The notes under the pieces: model-generated
What the model was told of the DNA's origin: nothing
The model's database searches: none
The model's input: only the letters and a program-made list of their open reading frames with translations
From: Amphiduros pacificus
Taxonomy: Eukaryota; Annelida; Polychaeta; Phyllodocida; Hesionidae
Length of the DNA: 64,000 nt
Assembly (NCBI GenBank): GCA_949316495.1
Contig: OX439002.1
Location: 11,960,001-12,024,000 of the forward strand
Reading direction: 5' to 3'
Translations under genes and position numbers: made by a program
Part shown: positions 51,301 through 57,854 of the stretch, piece by piece
Layout of the letters: each line of letters starts with the position of its first letter
Position numbering within the stretch: the stretch's first letter is position 1

Positions 51301-52058
51301 GCATATTATCCTTGCCGTAAATCCCCGTCCACAGGTTGCCCTCATGTATAGGACGGCCCCCAAAACATTAACTAAGGGTTTGGGTATGAAAACCTCGTCT
51401 TATATACGGTCATTTACGGTAGTTGACCATATTGAAAAACCATGGTTTTAGATATGAGCCTCTCTTCCTCGGCAAGATTTGGAAATTTGTAACAAAGTAA
51501 GCAAGTACTTGCATGGCAAAAAAAAAAAGAAAAAAAAAGAAAATGGACAGATTTTAATTTTCTTTTAATAAAGAAGTAGATATCAGTTACTGTTAATCTG
51601 TGTGATGCTTCATTTTTATGAGAATCAAGAACTGAGTTTACTGTTTTTCTGAATTATTTTACACATGGAAATATTCTCTGACAACTCAACATTCTCTTCT
51701 GCCATAGTTTTCAAAATGTACATGACACGAAAGTGGAGAAAAAGAACACAGAAACAAAATGTGTAATGCATAAAACTGAATTTACCTTGCTTCCTCATAG
51801 AAATTTTAGTTTTGTCCATGGGGTCCGCCAACCAAAGGCTGTAGCAGAAATTAATTTTGTTGTCCTTGTTTTCAGGGCATCTAATGGTTTTGTTGTCTGC
51901 CAGGATTTCTCCAAGTCCTCCGGGCTCATTATCAAGTTCACCATCTTTGGCCGGGTTATACACATCACCAACCTGTGCTGTGTTCCCCTGCTTCTGCTTG
52001 CGCAAGTATTCATCATCAAGGAAGGCACACACCGTATACTGACTGTCTGCCAAACACC
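13644..52058 (-). CDS. BMPR2: BMP type II receptor (BMPR2 ortholog), eight exons; signal-peptide exon not found
   Basis: Joined exons (transcription order) 52058-51786, 38640-38464, 18365-17808, 17351-17182, 16944-16797, 16417-16281, 16137-16011 and 15325-13644 give one frame of about 1090 residues; phases match at every GT-AG junction. Seen in order: a three-finger ectodomain with ten cysteines ending CCCTGDMCN, one transmembrane helix, a Ser/Thr kinase (VAVK, HRDFN, DYG, MAPE) and a tail of about 560 residues. Known: BMPR2 binds BMPs and phosphorylates type I receptors, which activate SMADs; its long tail separates it from ActRII. Motifs shared with human BMPR2 are [20 protein letters not shown] and KKRVKT. 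Human BMPR2 has 1038 residues. The first ectodomain exon starts one base into a codon, so at least one upstream exon is missing, probably beyond 64000. Confidence 0.97.
15326..16010 (-). other. Last BMPR2 intron, mostly minisatellite
   Basis: A 685-bp intron bounded by GTAGAT and TTGTAG on the - strand. About 490 bp of it is the 39-bp array. Confidence 0.9.
15521..16020. repeat. 39-bp minisatellite built from the BMPR2 exon-intron junction, 12 copies plus the exon itself
   Basis: On the + strand each copy holds ATCTACCTTTATGTCTGGC; on the - strand this reads GCCAGACATAAAG followed by GTAGAT, which is the last 13 bases of the exon at 16011-16137 plus its splice donor. The spacing is 39 bp, with 38 bp at the exon-proximal end. 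Eleven of the 12 intronic copies keep AAAG|GTAGAT; the copy near 15579 has AAAGTTAGAT. As 39 is a multiple of three and the unit lacks stops in some frames, long frames of 143 and 172 codons run across both strands; they are not evidence of coding. Confidence 0.97.
16011..16137 (-). CDS. BMPR2: BMPR2 exon, end of kinase C-lobe
   Basis: Follows TTTCAG and encodes [20 protein letters not shown] to MLWEARHK, matching the conserved DCWD.DAEAR motif of type II receptor kinases. It ends one base into a glycine codon; the donor GTAGAT directly abuts the 39-bp minisatellite that copies this boundary. Confidence 0.96.
16281..16417 (-). CDS. BMPR2: BMPR2 exon, kinase C-lobe
   Basis: Encodes [26 protein letters not shown] and [13 protein letters not shown], matching human VPEYQMAFQTEVG, HPTFEDMQVLV and RPKFPEAWK. 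The acceptor is TTTGCAG and the donor GTAAAA. Confidence 0.96.
16540..16572. repeat. Short TA-rich microsatellite in a BMPR2 intron
   Basis: Alternating AT with a few interruptions in the 379-bp intron between 16417 and 16797. Confidence 0.8.
16797..16944 (-). CDS. BMPR2: BMPR2 exon, activation segment and APE motif
   Basis: Encodes [20 protein letters not shown] and onward to [16 protein letters not shown]. The stretch [16 protein letters not shown] is identical to human BMPR2. Confidence 0.97.
17182..17351 (-). CDS. BMPR2: BMPR2 exon, catalytic loop and DYG motif
   Basis: Encodes [16 protein letters not shown], then CDYGFAMRI and the start of the activation segment. Catalytic Asp (HRD), Asn (TRN) and metal-binding Asp are present. 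The DFG phenylalanine is a tyrosine (GAT TAT GGA). The donor is GTGCGT. Confidence 0.95.
17808..18365 (-). CDS. BMPR2: BMPR2 exon, transmembrane helix and kinase N-lobe
   Basis: After a TTTTCAG acceptor come a short juxtamembrane stretch, the hydrophobic helix [20 protein letters not shown], and the kinase N-lobe. The glycine loop reads [10 protein letters not shown], against IGRGRYGAV in human BMPR2, so the first loop glycine is Glu. The ATP-binding lysine is in VAVKLY and the alpha-C glutamate probably in NEKDIY. The exon ends at [13 protein letters not shown]. Confidence 0.96.
19586..19669. repeat. Tandem duplication, two 42-bp copies
   Basis: AATGACCCACACAGAGG begins both copies, at 19586 and 19628; they differ at a few positions. 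Confidence 0.85.
20200..21403. repeat. 28-bp minisatellite, left part (about 42 copies)
   Basis: The unit contains GTAGTCAACAGAGAGGTCAG followed by GGTGACAG. A 24-bp variant lacking GAGA is interspersed. The array continues at 23526 after a transposon insertion. Confidence 0.96.
21404..23525. mobile_element. Non-autonomous TIR DNA element, 2.1 kb, TA target site, inserted in a minisatellite
   Basis: Starts CCGTATTTACTC and ends GAGTAATTACGG; TA flanks both ends (21402-21403, 23526-23527). Removing it restores GACAGGTAGTCC, the normal minisatellite unit, so both ends are certain. The interior has several direct and inverted copies of AT-rich words (TTTATCATTTAAAACGCAAT, CACACGTGGATCGATTTT) and no transposase ORF. 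A TA target duplication fits Tc1/mariner-like elements, but the superfamily is not proven. Confidence 0.9.
22811..22947. repeat. Shared internal module with E2F-like site (copy 1)
   Basis: Begins GCCAGGGATC, contains TTTTCGCGCCAAA (22873-22885) and GCTTGTCCCCGTCACT. Similar sequence recurs at 33268-33404 and 36522-36658. Confidence 0.8.
23526..23733. repeat. 28-bp minisatellite, right part (about 7 copies)
   Basis: Same unit as 20200-21403, here mostly the GTAGTCCACAGAGAGGTCAG variant. Confidence 0.95.
23734..24552. other. Intron stretch, nothing recognised
   Basis: AT-rich DNA between two minisatellites. A segment at 24245 superficially resembles the start of Alu but shows no other SINE features. 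Confidence 0.5.
24553..24959. repeat. 24-bp minisatellite, about 17 copies
   Basis: Unit core CTGTGCTAAGTTATTAACAC, with CTAAGTTACAAAC and CACTAAGCTATAAAC variants that alternate towards the right end. Confidence 0.96.
27567..28435. repeat. 34-bp minisatellite, about 25 copies
   Basis: Unit core GTGGTGGCATGGGGAGACTG. Some copies are shorter and some carry a TACGTATGAGATGG variant. Cys/Trp/Gly-rich frames across it are artefacts. Confidence 0.96.
29382..29412. promoter_or_regulatory. Two tandem palindromic X-box (RFX-type) motifs
   Basis: GTTGCCATGGCAAC at 29382-29395 is a perfect palindrome matching the RFX X-box consensus (GTNRCC, short spacer, RGYAAC). ATTGCCATGGCAAC follows at 29399-29412, 17 bp later, by local duplication. 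Function is inferred from the motif only. Confidence 0.5.
30135..30255. repeat. Dispersed repeat, copy matching 56617-56733
   Basis: Shares TTCACCAAG, AATGAAAGA-like and TTTTTTTCTGCAAAAT words and ends GAAGTGTAAC...ACATGACTTTCA; the same series occurs in the same order at 56617-56733. Confidence 0.6.
30552..32714. mobile_element. Composite element with 293-bp (2 x 147) tandem core, Helentron/HINE-like
   Basis: The left end is ACCCTCAGCCCTGG near 30552; the right end is CAGGGGCTGAGGGT near 32712, its inverse. Between them lie about 13 subunits of 146-147 bp; alternate subunits are more alike, giving a 292-294 bp period (GGTCAAGGTCGCC at 31332, 31624, 31918, 32210 and 32503). A CATA microsatellite and a terminal hairpin (CCCTCAGCCTGAT pairing with ATCAGGGGCTGAGGG) close the element. 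Inverted ends, tandem core, microsatellite and 3' hairpin resemble HINE/pearl-type elements of molluscs. The name is an inference. Confidence 0.7.
32628..32668. repeat. CATA tetranucleotide microsatellite
   Basis: About ten units of ACAT, two of them altered, just before the terminal hairpin of the composite element. Confidence 0.95.
32828..33686. mobile_element. Non-autonomous TIR DNA element, 859 bp, 6-bp target duplication
   Basis: Starts CAGTCTTCCCGATA and ends with its exact inverse TATCGGGAAGACTG. AAGATT flanks both sides (32822-32827 and 33687-33692). The ends are GC-rich with CGGACCG-type repeats. The interior has no transposase ORF and holds the E2F-site module at 33268-33404. A hAT-like or Dada-like origin is possible from TSD length; not settled. 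Confidence 0.85.
33268..33404. repeat. Shared internal module with E2F-like site (copy 2)
   Basis: Contains AGGGATCCATCATTGCGCAA, TTTTCGCGCCAAAA (33331-33344) and GCCTGTCCCCGTCACT in the same order as the copies at 22811 and 36522, although the surrounding element has different ends. Confidence 0.8.
35237..36053. mobile_element. Candidate TIR element with TGTAACACGGATGG ends
   Basis: TGTAACACGGATGG at the left (from about 35236) and CCATCCGTGTTACA at the right (to about 36054) are exact inverses. The interior is richer in CpG than its surroundings. A T-rich region of TTTGTTTATTTTAATTTTTG repeats lies at 35885-36030. I found no target duplication, so the boundaries are provisional. Confidence 0.55.
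35255..35294. repeat. Perfect 18-bp inverted repeat (hairpin), 4-nt loop
   Basis: TTTTTGACAATGATTGCC at 35255-35272 and its exact reverse complement at 35277-35294, loop AACA. Outside it the pairing continues imperfectly to about 35238 and 35313 (TAACACGGATGGTTCC against GGAACTATCTGTGTTA). Confidence 0.95.
36204..38109. mobile_element. Non-autonomous TIR DNA element, 1.9 kb, TA target site (second copy)
   Basis: Starts CCGTATTTACTTGAGTATAA and ends CGAGTAAATACGG, flanked by TA (36202-36203, 38110-38111). Same family as 21404-23525. Its left end has about 30 bp (AGTATAAGTCGAGG and onward) missing from the other copy. Much of the interior is inverted relative to that copy. E2F-like TTTTTGGCGCGAAAAA occurs at 37263-37278. 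Confidence 0.9.
36522..36658. repeat. Shared internal module with E2F-like site (copy 3)
   Basis: GCCAGGGATCCATCGTTGCG, TTTTCGCGTCAAAA (36585-36598) and GCTTGTCCCCGTCACT in order; inside the element at 36204-38109. Confidence 0.8.
38464..38640 (-). CDS. BMPR2: BMPR2 ectodomain exon, second half of the three-finger fold
   Basis: Follows TTTCAG and encodes [16 protein letters not shown], then [16 protein letters not shown] and a proline-rich stalk. CCC-x4-CN is the hallmark of TGF-beta type II receptor ectodomains. NNT and NVT sequons match glycosylation sites at equivalent human positions. The donor is GTAAGT. Confidence 0.96.
39813..40110. repeat. Dispersed repeat, inverted partner of 63688-64000
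   Basis: The series TAAGTGGA, AATCAAAGTGCAC, AAACCATTT, AGTCGAATGACAAAA, ACTTGAAAA.TCATGATTAGC and TTTCTACTA occurs here in this order and, in reverse complement, from 64000 back to about 63688. Confidence 0.75.
42117..42646. mobile_element. hAT-like non-autonomous element, 530 bp
   Basis: Starts CAGGGTGGCCACAC and ends GTGTCCACCCTG, flanked by ACTGT on both sides (42112-42116, 42647-42651). Many TTCCCTGAC words lie near both ends. CAGGGTGG ends with subterminal repeats fit hAT elements, although the visible duplication is 5 bp instead of 8. Confidence 0.7.
42651..42922. repeat. Tandem duplication, two copies of about 135 bp
   Basis: ACTCATGTCTGTTAGATCAA, GGCATTTATAACATTTCATT and GATCTTGTAGTTGGTGGTCA occur in the same order in both halves (from about 42660 and 42800), with about 90 percent identity by eye. 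Confidence 0.85.
43757..43890. repeat. Dispersed repeat, copy matching 46267-46400
   Basis: GGCAGGTGT, GAAGATAGCTT, TTGTATCACACT, TCATGACTACA, CCCAAA and TCTCTGTAAA occur in order, as at 46267-46400. Confidence 0.7.
44396..44412. promoter_or_regulatory. X-box-like motif GTTGCTAAGGTAAC
   Basis: Fits the RFX half-site pattern (GTTGCT, two-base spacer, GGTAAC). Motif match only. Confidence 0.3.
46267..46400. repeat. Dispersed repeat, copy matching 43757-43890
   Basis: Same orientation and word order as the copy 2.5 kb away; the two differ by many substitutions, so they are old. Confidence 0.7.
47433..47510. repeat. 20-bp minisatellite, four copies
   Basis: CTTCTTGTTTCTGGTGACCC repeated with few changes. 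Confidence 0.92.
48240..49445 (+). mobile_element. Degraded non-LTR retrotransposon (LINE, Jockey/CR1-like), reverse transcriptase and C-terminal part
   Basis: Across several frames one sees [41 protein letters not shown] and LFADDSLL, the ordered RT motifs of Jockey/CR1-type LINEs, followed by KKDIDRIESVQRRAAR-like and [12 protein letters not shown] sequence typical of the region after RT. Many stops and frame changes, no intact ORF: a dead copy. The 5' limit is uncertain; nothing endonuclease-like was recognised upstream. Confidence 0.85.
50630..50740 (+). mobile_element. Possible tRNA-derived SINE head
   Basis: GGGTGTAGGGTGGTTAGCAC resembles a tRNA D-arm/A-box region and GACCAGCCCCGAG about 40 bp later a diverged B box. 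No target duplication found. Confidence 0.35.
50955..50992. repeat. Perfect 15-bp inverted repeat (hairpin), 8-nt loop
   Basis: GGTGACATTATCCCC at 50955-50969 and GGGGATAATGTCACC at 50978-50992. Confidence 0.95.
51133..51419. mobile_element. Short TIR DNA element, 287 bp, TA target site (third copy of the family)
   Basis: Starts CCGTATTTACTTGTATATAA and ends CGGTCATTTACGG, flanked by TA. It keeps the family words TTTATCATTTAAAACGCAAT and an inverted GTCCACAGGTTGCCCTC, so it is an internally deleted relative of the copies at 21404 and 36204. Confidence 0.88.
51786..52058 (-). CDS. BMPR2: BMPR2 ectodomain exon, first half of the three-finger fold
   Basis: Follows TTTACAG and encodes [11 protein letters not shown], a Gly/Asp/Glu-rich stretch, [23 protein letters not shown] and ISMRKQG. 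The cysteines align with CAF, ILC and TCYGLW of human BMPR2, and NKT with its first sequon. The stretch between CAF and the next cysteine is clearly longer than in human. The exon starts one base into a codon, so a signal-peptide exon must precede it. Confidence 0.93.
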
Positions 52059-52289
52059 CTGTAAAAAGACAGAGTTAGATTTTAGGATGGTTGTAAAAAG
52101 AAGAAAAATAAAACAAGTGTGCTTACTGAAAAAAAGAGGGGAATATTTTATCAGGAAAGAATGAGAGCAAAAATCATGAAATTTGACAATTTAATCAAAT
52201 ACAGGGAAATAATCAGGGTTTGACCAACATTTAGGCACATTCTGTTTGGTCTTGTCTGAATGTGACCAACAAGATCAAGATGCCATTGC

Positions 52290-53373
52290 ATGACTGTCCT
52301 CTAGCTGTGTATGACCAAAAATGACTAAATAGTGCTGTAATATAGCTTTGTATGACCAAATAGAGCTGTACTCTAGCTGTGTATGACCAAATAGTTCTGT
52401 ACTCTAGCTGTGTATGACCAAATAGTGCTGTACTCTAGCTGTGTATGACCAAATAGTGCTGTACTCTAGCTGTGTATGACCAAATATGACTAAATAATGC
52501 TGTACTCTAGCTGTGTATGACCAAATAGAGCTGTACTCTAGCTGTGTATGACCAAATAATGCTGTACTCTAGCTGTGTGTGACCAAATAATGCTGTACTC
52601 TAGCTGTGCATGACCAAATAATGCTGTACTCTAGCTGTGTATGACCAAATAATGTTGTACTCTAGCTGTGCATGACCAAATAGTGCTGTACTCTAGCTGT
52701 GTATGACCAAATATGACTAAATAATGCTGTACTCTAGCTGTGTATGACCAAATAGAGCTGTACTCTAGCTGTGTATGACCAAATAGAGCTGTACTCTAGC
52801 TGTGTATGACCAAATATGACTAAATAATGCTGTACTCTAGCTGTGTATGACCAAATAGAGCTGTACTCTAGCTGTGTATGACCAAATAGAGCTGTACTCT
52901 AGCTGTGTATGACCAAATAATGCTGTACTCTAGCTGTGTATGACCAAATAGAGCTGTACTCTAGCTGTGTATGACCAATTAATGCTGTACTCTAGCTGTG
53001 TATGACCAAATAGTGCTGTACTCTAGCTGTGTATGACCAAATAGTGCTGTACTCTAGCTGTGTATGACCAAATAGTGCTGTACTCTAGCTGTGTATGACC
53101 AAATAATGCTGTACTCTAGCTGTGTGTGACCAAATAATGTTGTACTCTAGCTGTGTATGACCAAATAGAGCTGTACTCTAGCTGTGTATGACCAAATAAT
53201 GCTGTACTCTAGCTGTGCATGACCAAATAATGCTGTACTCTAGCTGTGTATGACCAAATAATGTTGTACTCTAGCTGTGCATGACCAAATAATGCTGTAC
53301 TCTAGCTGTGTGTGACCAAATAATGTTGTACTCTAGCTGTGCATGACCAAATAATGTTGTACCTCAGCTATGC
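52290..53373. repeat. 31-bp minisatellite, about 35 copies
   Basis: Unit core GTGCTGTACTCTAGCTGTGT followed by ATGACCAAATA. Longer variants with an extra ATGACTAAATA recur at intervals. The array begins about 230 bp upstream of the first ectodomain exon. Confidence 0.96.
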
Positions 53374-53903
53374 ACAGTGTGATTGCAGGTCACCATCTTG
53401 CAATTTTAATGATTGGATTTTAGAGAATTTTTTATGCACTTCTGATTCTGTTTGTGCAGTTCCGGTGTGTTGTTTTCAATGGGGCAGCATGCCGAGCTGC
53501 AATCGGTCTATGACACATAATGCTGTGTGCATGTGGGGGTGTTTGTATGCATGCACATACCATTTTTGACACTGTATAAGATAATATGAGGAAATCACTT
53601 GATATCTGCTTTTCTGGTTGGCAGATTTAGCTTGATGATAAAAGCCATTGCCGAGAATTAATGTTCTCCATATACTATCAATATTGCTTCATAACACATT
53701 TTAACAACAAAGTTTTTCCCTTCAAAATAATACTAGTAAAAAAATTGTCTTGTGCGTTTTATCTGTCTGGATATAATCCTTTTACAGTCAGAAACATTGC
53801 AAACTGCAGGTGCAATTAATTAGTCTACAAGCAACCTCAGTGGGTTGATTAATTGTCATGATCTACTCTGTATAACATTGTAGTATTATAAGTCATTCAT
53901 AAT

Positions 53904-54198
53904 CTCTGCCATCATTGCCCTTGATTTGATATCATTTGAAGTTATTAATTGCCTGTCTTACACAAAACATCATCCACTCAGAATTGATCAAAATCAGGTC
54001 ATGAATGACATTGTCCTGTGATCAGGTGTCTGACCTGAATGTTGACCAATCAGTACAAAGTTCTGTCAATCTTTATGAATATTCATTTATTTTTCACTAA
54101 TCAGTCCACAGTCTGGTTCTGCAAATAATGTGTTGTGTCCAATCTGGATGCCTTTATTTCACCAACGAAGGGCTGATACAAGAGAAAAGTCCTGTATT
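53904..54198. repeat. Dispersed repeat, copy matching 60737-60950
   Basis: Shares CTCTGC..TCATTGCCCT, GACCAATCAGTAC, CAATCAGT and GAGAAAAGTCCTG words with 60737-60950, same order and orientation. Confidence 0.6.
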
Positions 54199-54447
54199 AA
54201 CCAGCCATCATAATCACGATGATGCAATGCATAAATATACCTGAAAATAGCCAACAGAGCGGAAAGTCGCTATCAGATTTTGGAAGGCAGCCACAGATGT
54301 GAGATTAGGGATGAGGTGTGATTTTCCCATAGCCATGTGGGTCAGGATATCCGAGCTCTGATTGACTCCCAACACTGTCCAGTAGTGCCAGGTGACAAGA
54401 GCAGACAGGAGGTAATCTTATGTGCACATGATGAGTCTGGTGGCCAG

Positions 54448-54493
54448 AGGGGGGAGGAGAGGGGGAGGGGGGAGGAGAGGGGGAGGGGGGAGG
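54448..54493. repeat. Purine-only G-rich tract (GGGGGGAGGAGAG units)
   Basis: About 45 bases of G and A on the + strand with runs of three to six G, two near-identical units. It could form a G-quadruplex or triplex; this is an inference from composition. Confidence 0.75.
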
Positions 54494-55012
54494 CATGTGT
54501 GCTCACCTCCTGCCTGCCAGACAGCCTTCATTATGCTTTAGATGGGGCATGGAGACAGCCTTCATTATGCCTGGGTTGGGGCATTTCCAACATACAGTGC
54601 ACTCGCATAAATCATTCTTCATGTCTAGTGCTACATAGAGGCATTCCCTGACATCAGGAATACATGATATAAATAAGTGTCTGCTGGTGATGAGCCCAGG
54701 GTATTGCCTTTTTTTGTTACTTTGACCGAGCCAGTTATTTTTTGAAGCAATTATATATATTTTAATATATAATATAATATATATTCAAATACTTCCCATT
54801 CACGTAACCTCTGCCATATTCTCATGAAGCATGTCATTATGAATCCTTGTGACTGGATATTCTTGGTAAAAACACCTCTTTGACAAAAACAAATTCTTTT
54901 GAAACATGATGTTCAATGTTGTCTTTAGATGCTCTATCAATGCAGTCCATTTGATAAAGTTTTTTTGAGGCCTATAGTACTGAGGCAATAATGTAACATG
55001 TCATAATTGTAT

Positions 55013-55566
55013 GGCTCTATTCTCTCATGCGCAGCTGCTGCATGACTCTATTTTCTCATGCTCAGCTGTTGCATGGCTCTATTTTCTCATGCTCAGTGGT
55101 TGTATTATGGCTCTATTTTCTCATGCTCTGCTGTTGTATGGCTCTATTTTCTCATGCTCTGCTGTTGTATGGCTCTATTTTCTCATGCTCTGCTGTTGCA
55201 TGGCTCTATTTTCTCATGCTCAGTGGTTGTATTATGGCTCTATTTTCTCATGCTCTGCTGTTGTATGGCTCTATTTTCTCATGCTCTGCTGTTGTATGGC
55301 TCTATTTTCTCATGCTCTGCTGTTGCATGGCTCTATTTTCTCATGCTCAGTGGTTGTATTATGGCTCTATTTTCTCATGCTCTGCTGTTGTATGGCTCTA
55401 TTTTCTCATGCTCAGCTGTTGCATTGCCCTATTCTCTCATGCTCAGCTGTGGCAATGTTCTATTTTCTCATGCTCAGCTGTTGCATTTTTCTGTTCTATT
55501 CTCTCATGCTCAGCTGTTGCATTGTTCTGTTCTATTCTCTCATGCTCAGCTGTTGCATGGCTCTAT
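55013..55566. repeat. 31-bp minisatellite with higher-order structure, about 18 copies
   Basis: Unit core GGCTCTATTTTCTCATGCTC. A longer variant with CAGTGGTTGTATTAT recurs near 55096, 55222 and 55348, about 126 bp apart, marking a four-unit higher-order repeat. As 31 is one more than a multiple of three and the unit has no stop, all three + frames stay open (175-197 codons); these are not genes. Confidence 0.95.
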
Positions 55567-56030
55567 TTTGACATCTCCTTCTTAGTATATTTCATTATCC
55601 TTCAATTCATCACCATTTAAACAGGGTCATTGCTTAAATGGTCTATCATAAAATCAGACATTGTCATATCATTCTTTTAAAGCAGTGATTCTTGAAGAGT
55701 CTGTAAAACTATATATTGTAACTGTGTCGAACGTGCCTAAAATCTGTAAAAACCATAACATGTGATATGTTTCTCATGCTGAACTTTCAATTAACATTTT
55801 CCACCCTTGTTCATACTTTATATGGATTTCTCCTCTCTGGGTTACCATTCTATAATCATCTCCTAATCTCAGGATGTCCGTTATATGCTTTGCTCCTTCC
55901 GAAATATGGTAAAGCTTTGGGCAGTTATTTTGTGCACAGAAGGACAATATTTTCATTATGATAATTGATTATATAAAAAAGATAGATTGGATTGTTATTT
56001 CCAAGCATTCTAATTCATCTAGGTCTTGCA

Positions 56031-56503
56031 TTACATCCTGCATCACAAGGACCTGATTGAAAAAGCCCTGCATCACAAGGACCTGATTGAAAAGGCCCTG
56101 CATCACAAGGACCTGATTCAAAAGGCCCTGCATCACAAGGACCTGATTGAAAAGGCCCTGCATCACAAGGACCTGATTGAAAAGGCTCTGCATCACAAGG
56201 ACCTGATTCAAAAGGCCCTGCATCACAAGGACCTGATTGAAAAGGCCCTGCATCACAAGGACCTGATTGAAAAGGCCCTGCATCACAAGGACCTGATTGA
56301 AAAGGCCCTGCATCACAAGGACCTGATTCAAAAGGCTCTGCATCACAAGGACCTGATTCAAAAGGCCCTGCATCACAAGGACCTGATTGAAAAGGCCCTG
56401 ATTGAAAAGGCCCTGCATCACAAGGACCTGATTCAAAAGGCCCTGCATCACAAGGACCTGATTCAAAAGGCCCTGCATCACAAGGACCTGATTCAAAAGG
56501 CCC
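56031..56503. repeat. 30-bp minisatellite, about 16 copies
   Basis: Unit core CATCACAAGGACCTGATTGA then AAAGGCCCTG. GATTGA and GATTCA variants are interleaved. 30 is a multiple of three, so each open frame repeats a ten-residue peptide (HHKDLIEKAL on the + strand); there is no promoter, splice or start context to support coding. Confidence 0.96.
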
Positions 56504-56616
56504 AGTTTTGTTGCTTGTCTGGTGAAAAGTCATTCAACCAAAAATAACAGCAACATCCAATTCACTGAGGCAAGTATTTTTTTTTCAAATTACCTGAATA
56601 GAGAACCTAATGATAC

Positions 56617-56733
56617 ATATTTCCACCAAGCTTGAATGTTGCATTATAGCAGAAATGAAAGACACATCAAAGTTTTTTTTCTGCAAAATGTTAAATCTGC
56701 AAAATATGACTGTTCAGTGAAGCATGACTTTCA
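56617..56733. repeat. Dispersed repeat, copy matching 30135-30255
   Basis: Contains TTTCCACCAAG, GAAATGAAAGA, TTTTTTTTCTGCAAAAT and GTGAAGCATGACTTTCA in order. Confidence 0.6.
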
Positions 56734-57421
56734 CCTGGGTCATACTTCTCTTCAAGATGTATTATCCCAACAAGGATAAACGTGGTCATGGTTGAAAATG
56801 TTGACAAACAGAAGGACAGAAAATCGGAGGTGAGATAAAACTGTTCTTATGTTTATCAAGAACACAAAAATACAGGGGCCATTCAGAGAGGGGAAGCTTT
56901 ATTCAGAATCTGATTTATGCCTCTCTGAGTAGAATACTGACAAAACATCTACATGATATAGTTACTCTCTCAGAAACATCTTTCTTCGTGTCTATACTTT
57001 TGAATTGAAATGCACAAAAAATGAAAAGGAATGAGTCTGAGTTAATTCCTATTTCATGGTTCAATGACCATTTGGAGTACATACTTTTTCTGCAGCCATG
57101 AATCTTGTGGTTAGATATTTGGCCGACCAGACTCCACATAAAAATATCCTGCCAGGTTTTTCACTGCCACCACTTTTTTAAACACCTCTGCATGCATTAA
57201 CTTGGCAAAGAGGCCAAGCGTGTATGCACTCAGTCAGTTGTGTGGAGGGCAAGTCTGGGAACTTTGCAAGGAACTCTATGTCATATCTACAATGTGTCTG
57301 ATGATTACTACTTGGGATATTATCACATATAGGAAACATCTAATATGAGACTCACTTTTTCTTTCAACAAAATAGAATGAAAACACGCTTCAGCATCAAA
57401 AATGGGAAAAAATTTAAATAT

Positions 57422-57854
57422 TAGGGCATCACATCGGTGGATTTCATCGATAGGATAGGATACATTTCGATAATTTATCAATATTCGATACATATTACTG
57501 GACCGAAATAGAAGAATAATTGACTTTATCGGCATGAAAAGTAAATAAACTTTGCTCATACTGTCTAGGTACAAGCTCCCCCAATGGCGATATAATTAAT
57601 ATCAGTGTATTAACTCACATTGAAATATTAATACTTTGTGCAATTATGGAACCCGGAGTCTTCGTATTAACATTTTAAAGATTCAAAAACTTCTCGATGT
57701 GTAAAATATTGAGGCAAAAATCTGTGTTATTATGATGATATGAGGGCCCAATTCGATACAACTAATATATCGAAGCACCAGTATGACAATACCGGTTTTT
57801 TTAATGTCTGTATACCGGTAACTCGATAATATCGCGTACCGGTGTAAGACCCTA
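57422..57854. mobile_element. hAT-like MITE, 433 bp
   Basis: Starts TAGGGCATCACATCGGT and ends ACCGGTGTAAGACCCTA, imperfect inverses (14 of 17). Flanks TTAAATAT and TAAAATAT are an 8-bp duplication with one mismatch, the length used by hAT transposases. ATCGATA words are frequent inside. No ORF. Confidence 0.75.

Larger units (their letters stand above)
38641..51785 (-). other. BMPR2 13-kb intron between the two ectodomain exons
   Basis: Bounded by GTAAAT and TTTCAG on the - strand. It holds a hAT-like element, a LINE remnant, a short TA-flanked element, a hairpin and dispersed repeats, listed separately. Nothing recognised in 38641-39812, 40131-42111 (except a 26-bp duplication near 41446-41500), 42930-43756, 43891-46266 or 49446-50629. 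Confidence 0.85.

Noticed and set aside
55011-55620. Three overlapping frames of 175-197 codons (Cys/Leu/Phe-rich)
   Set aside because: A 31-bp unit without stops opens all three frames at once; this is arithmetic and not coding.
55969-56547. Repeat proteins HHKDLIEKAL and its antisense counterparts
   Set aside because: Product of a 30-bp tandem unit; no splice sites, promoter or non-repeat domain.
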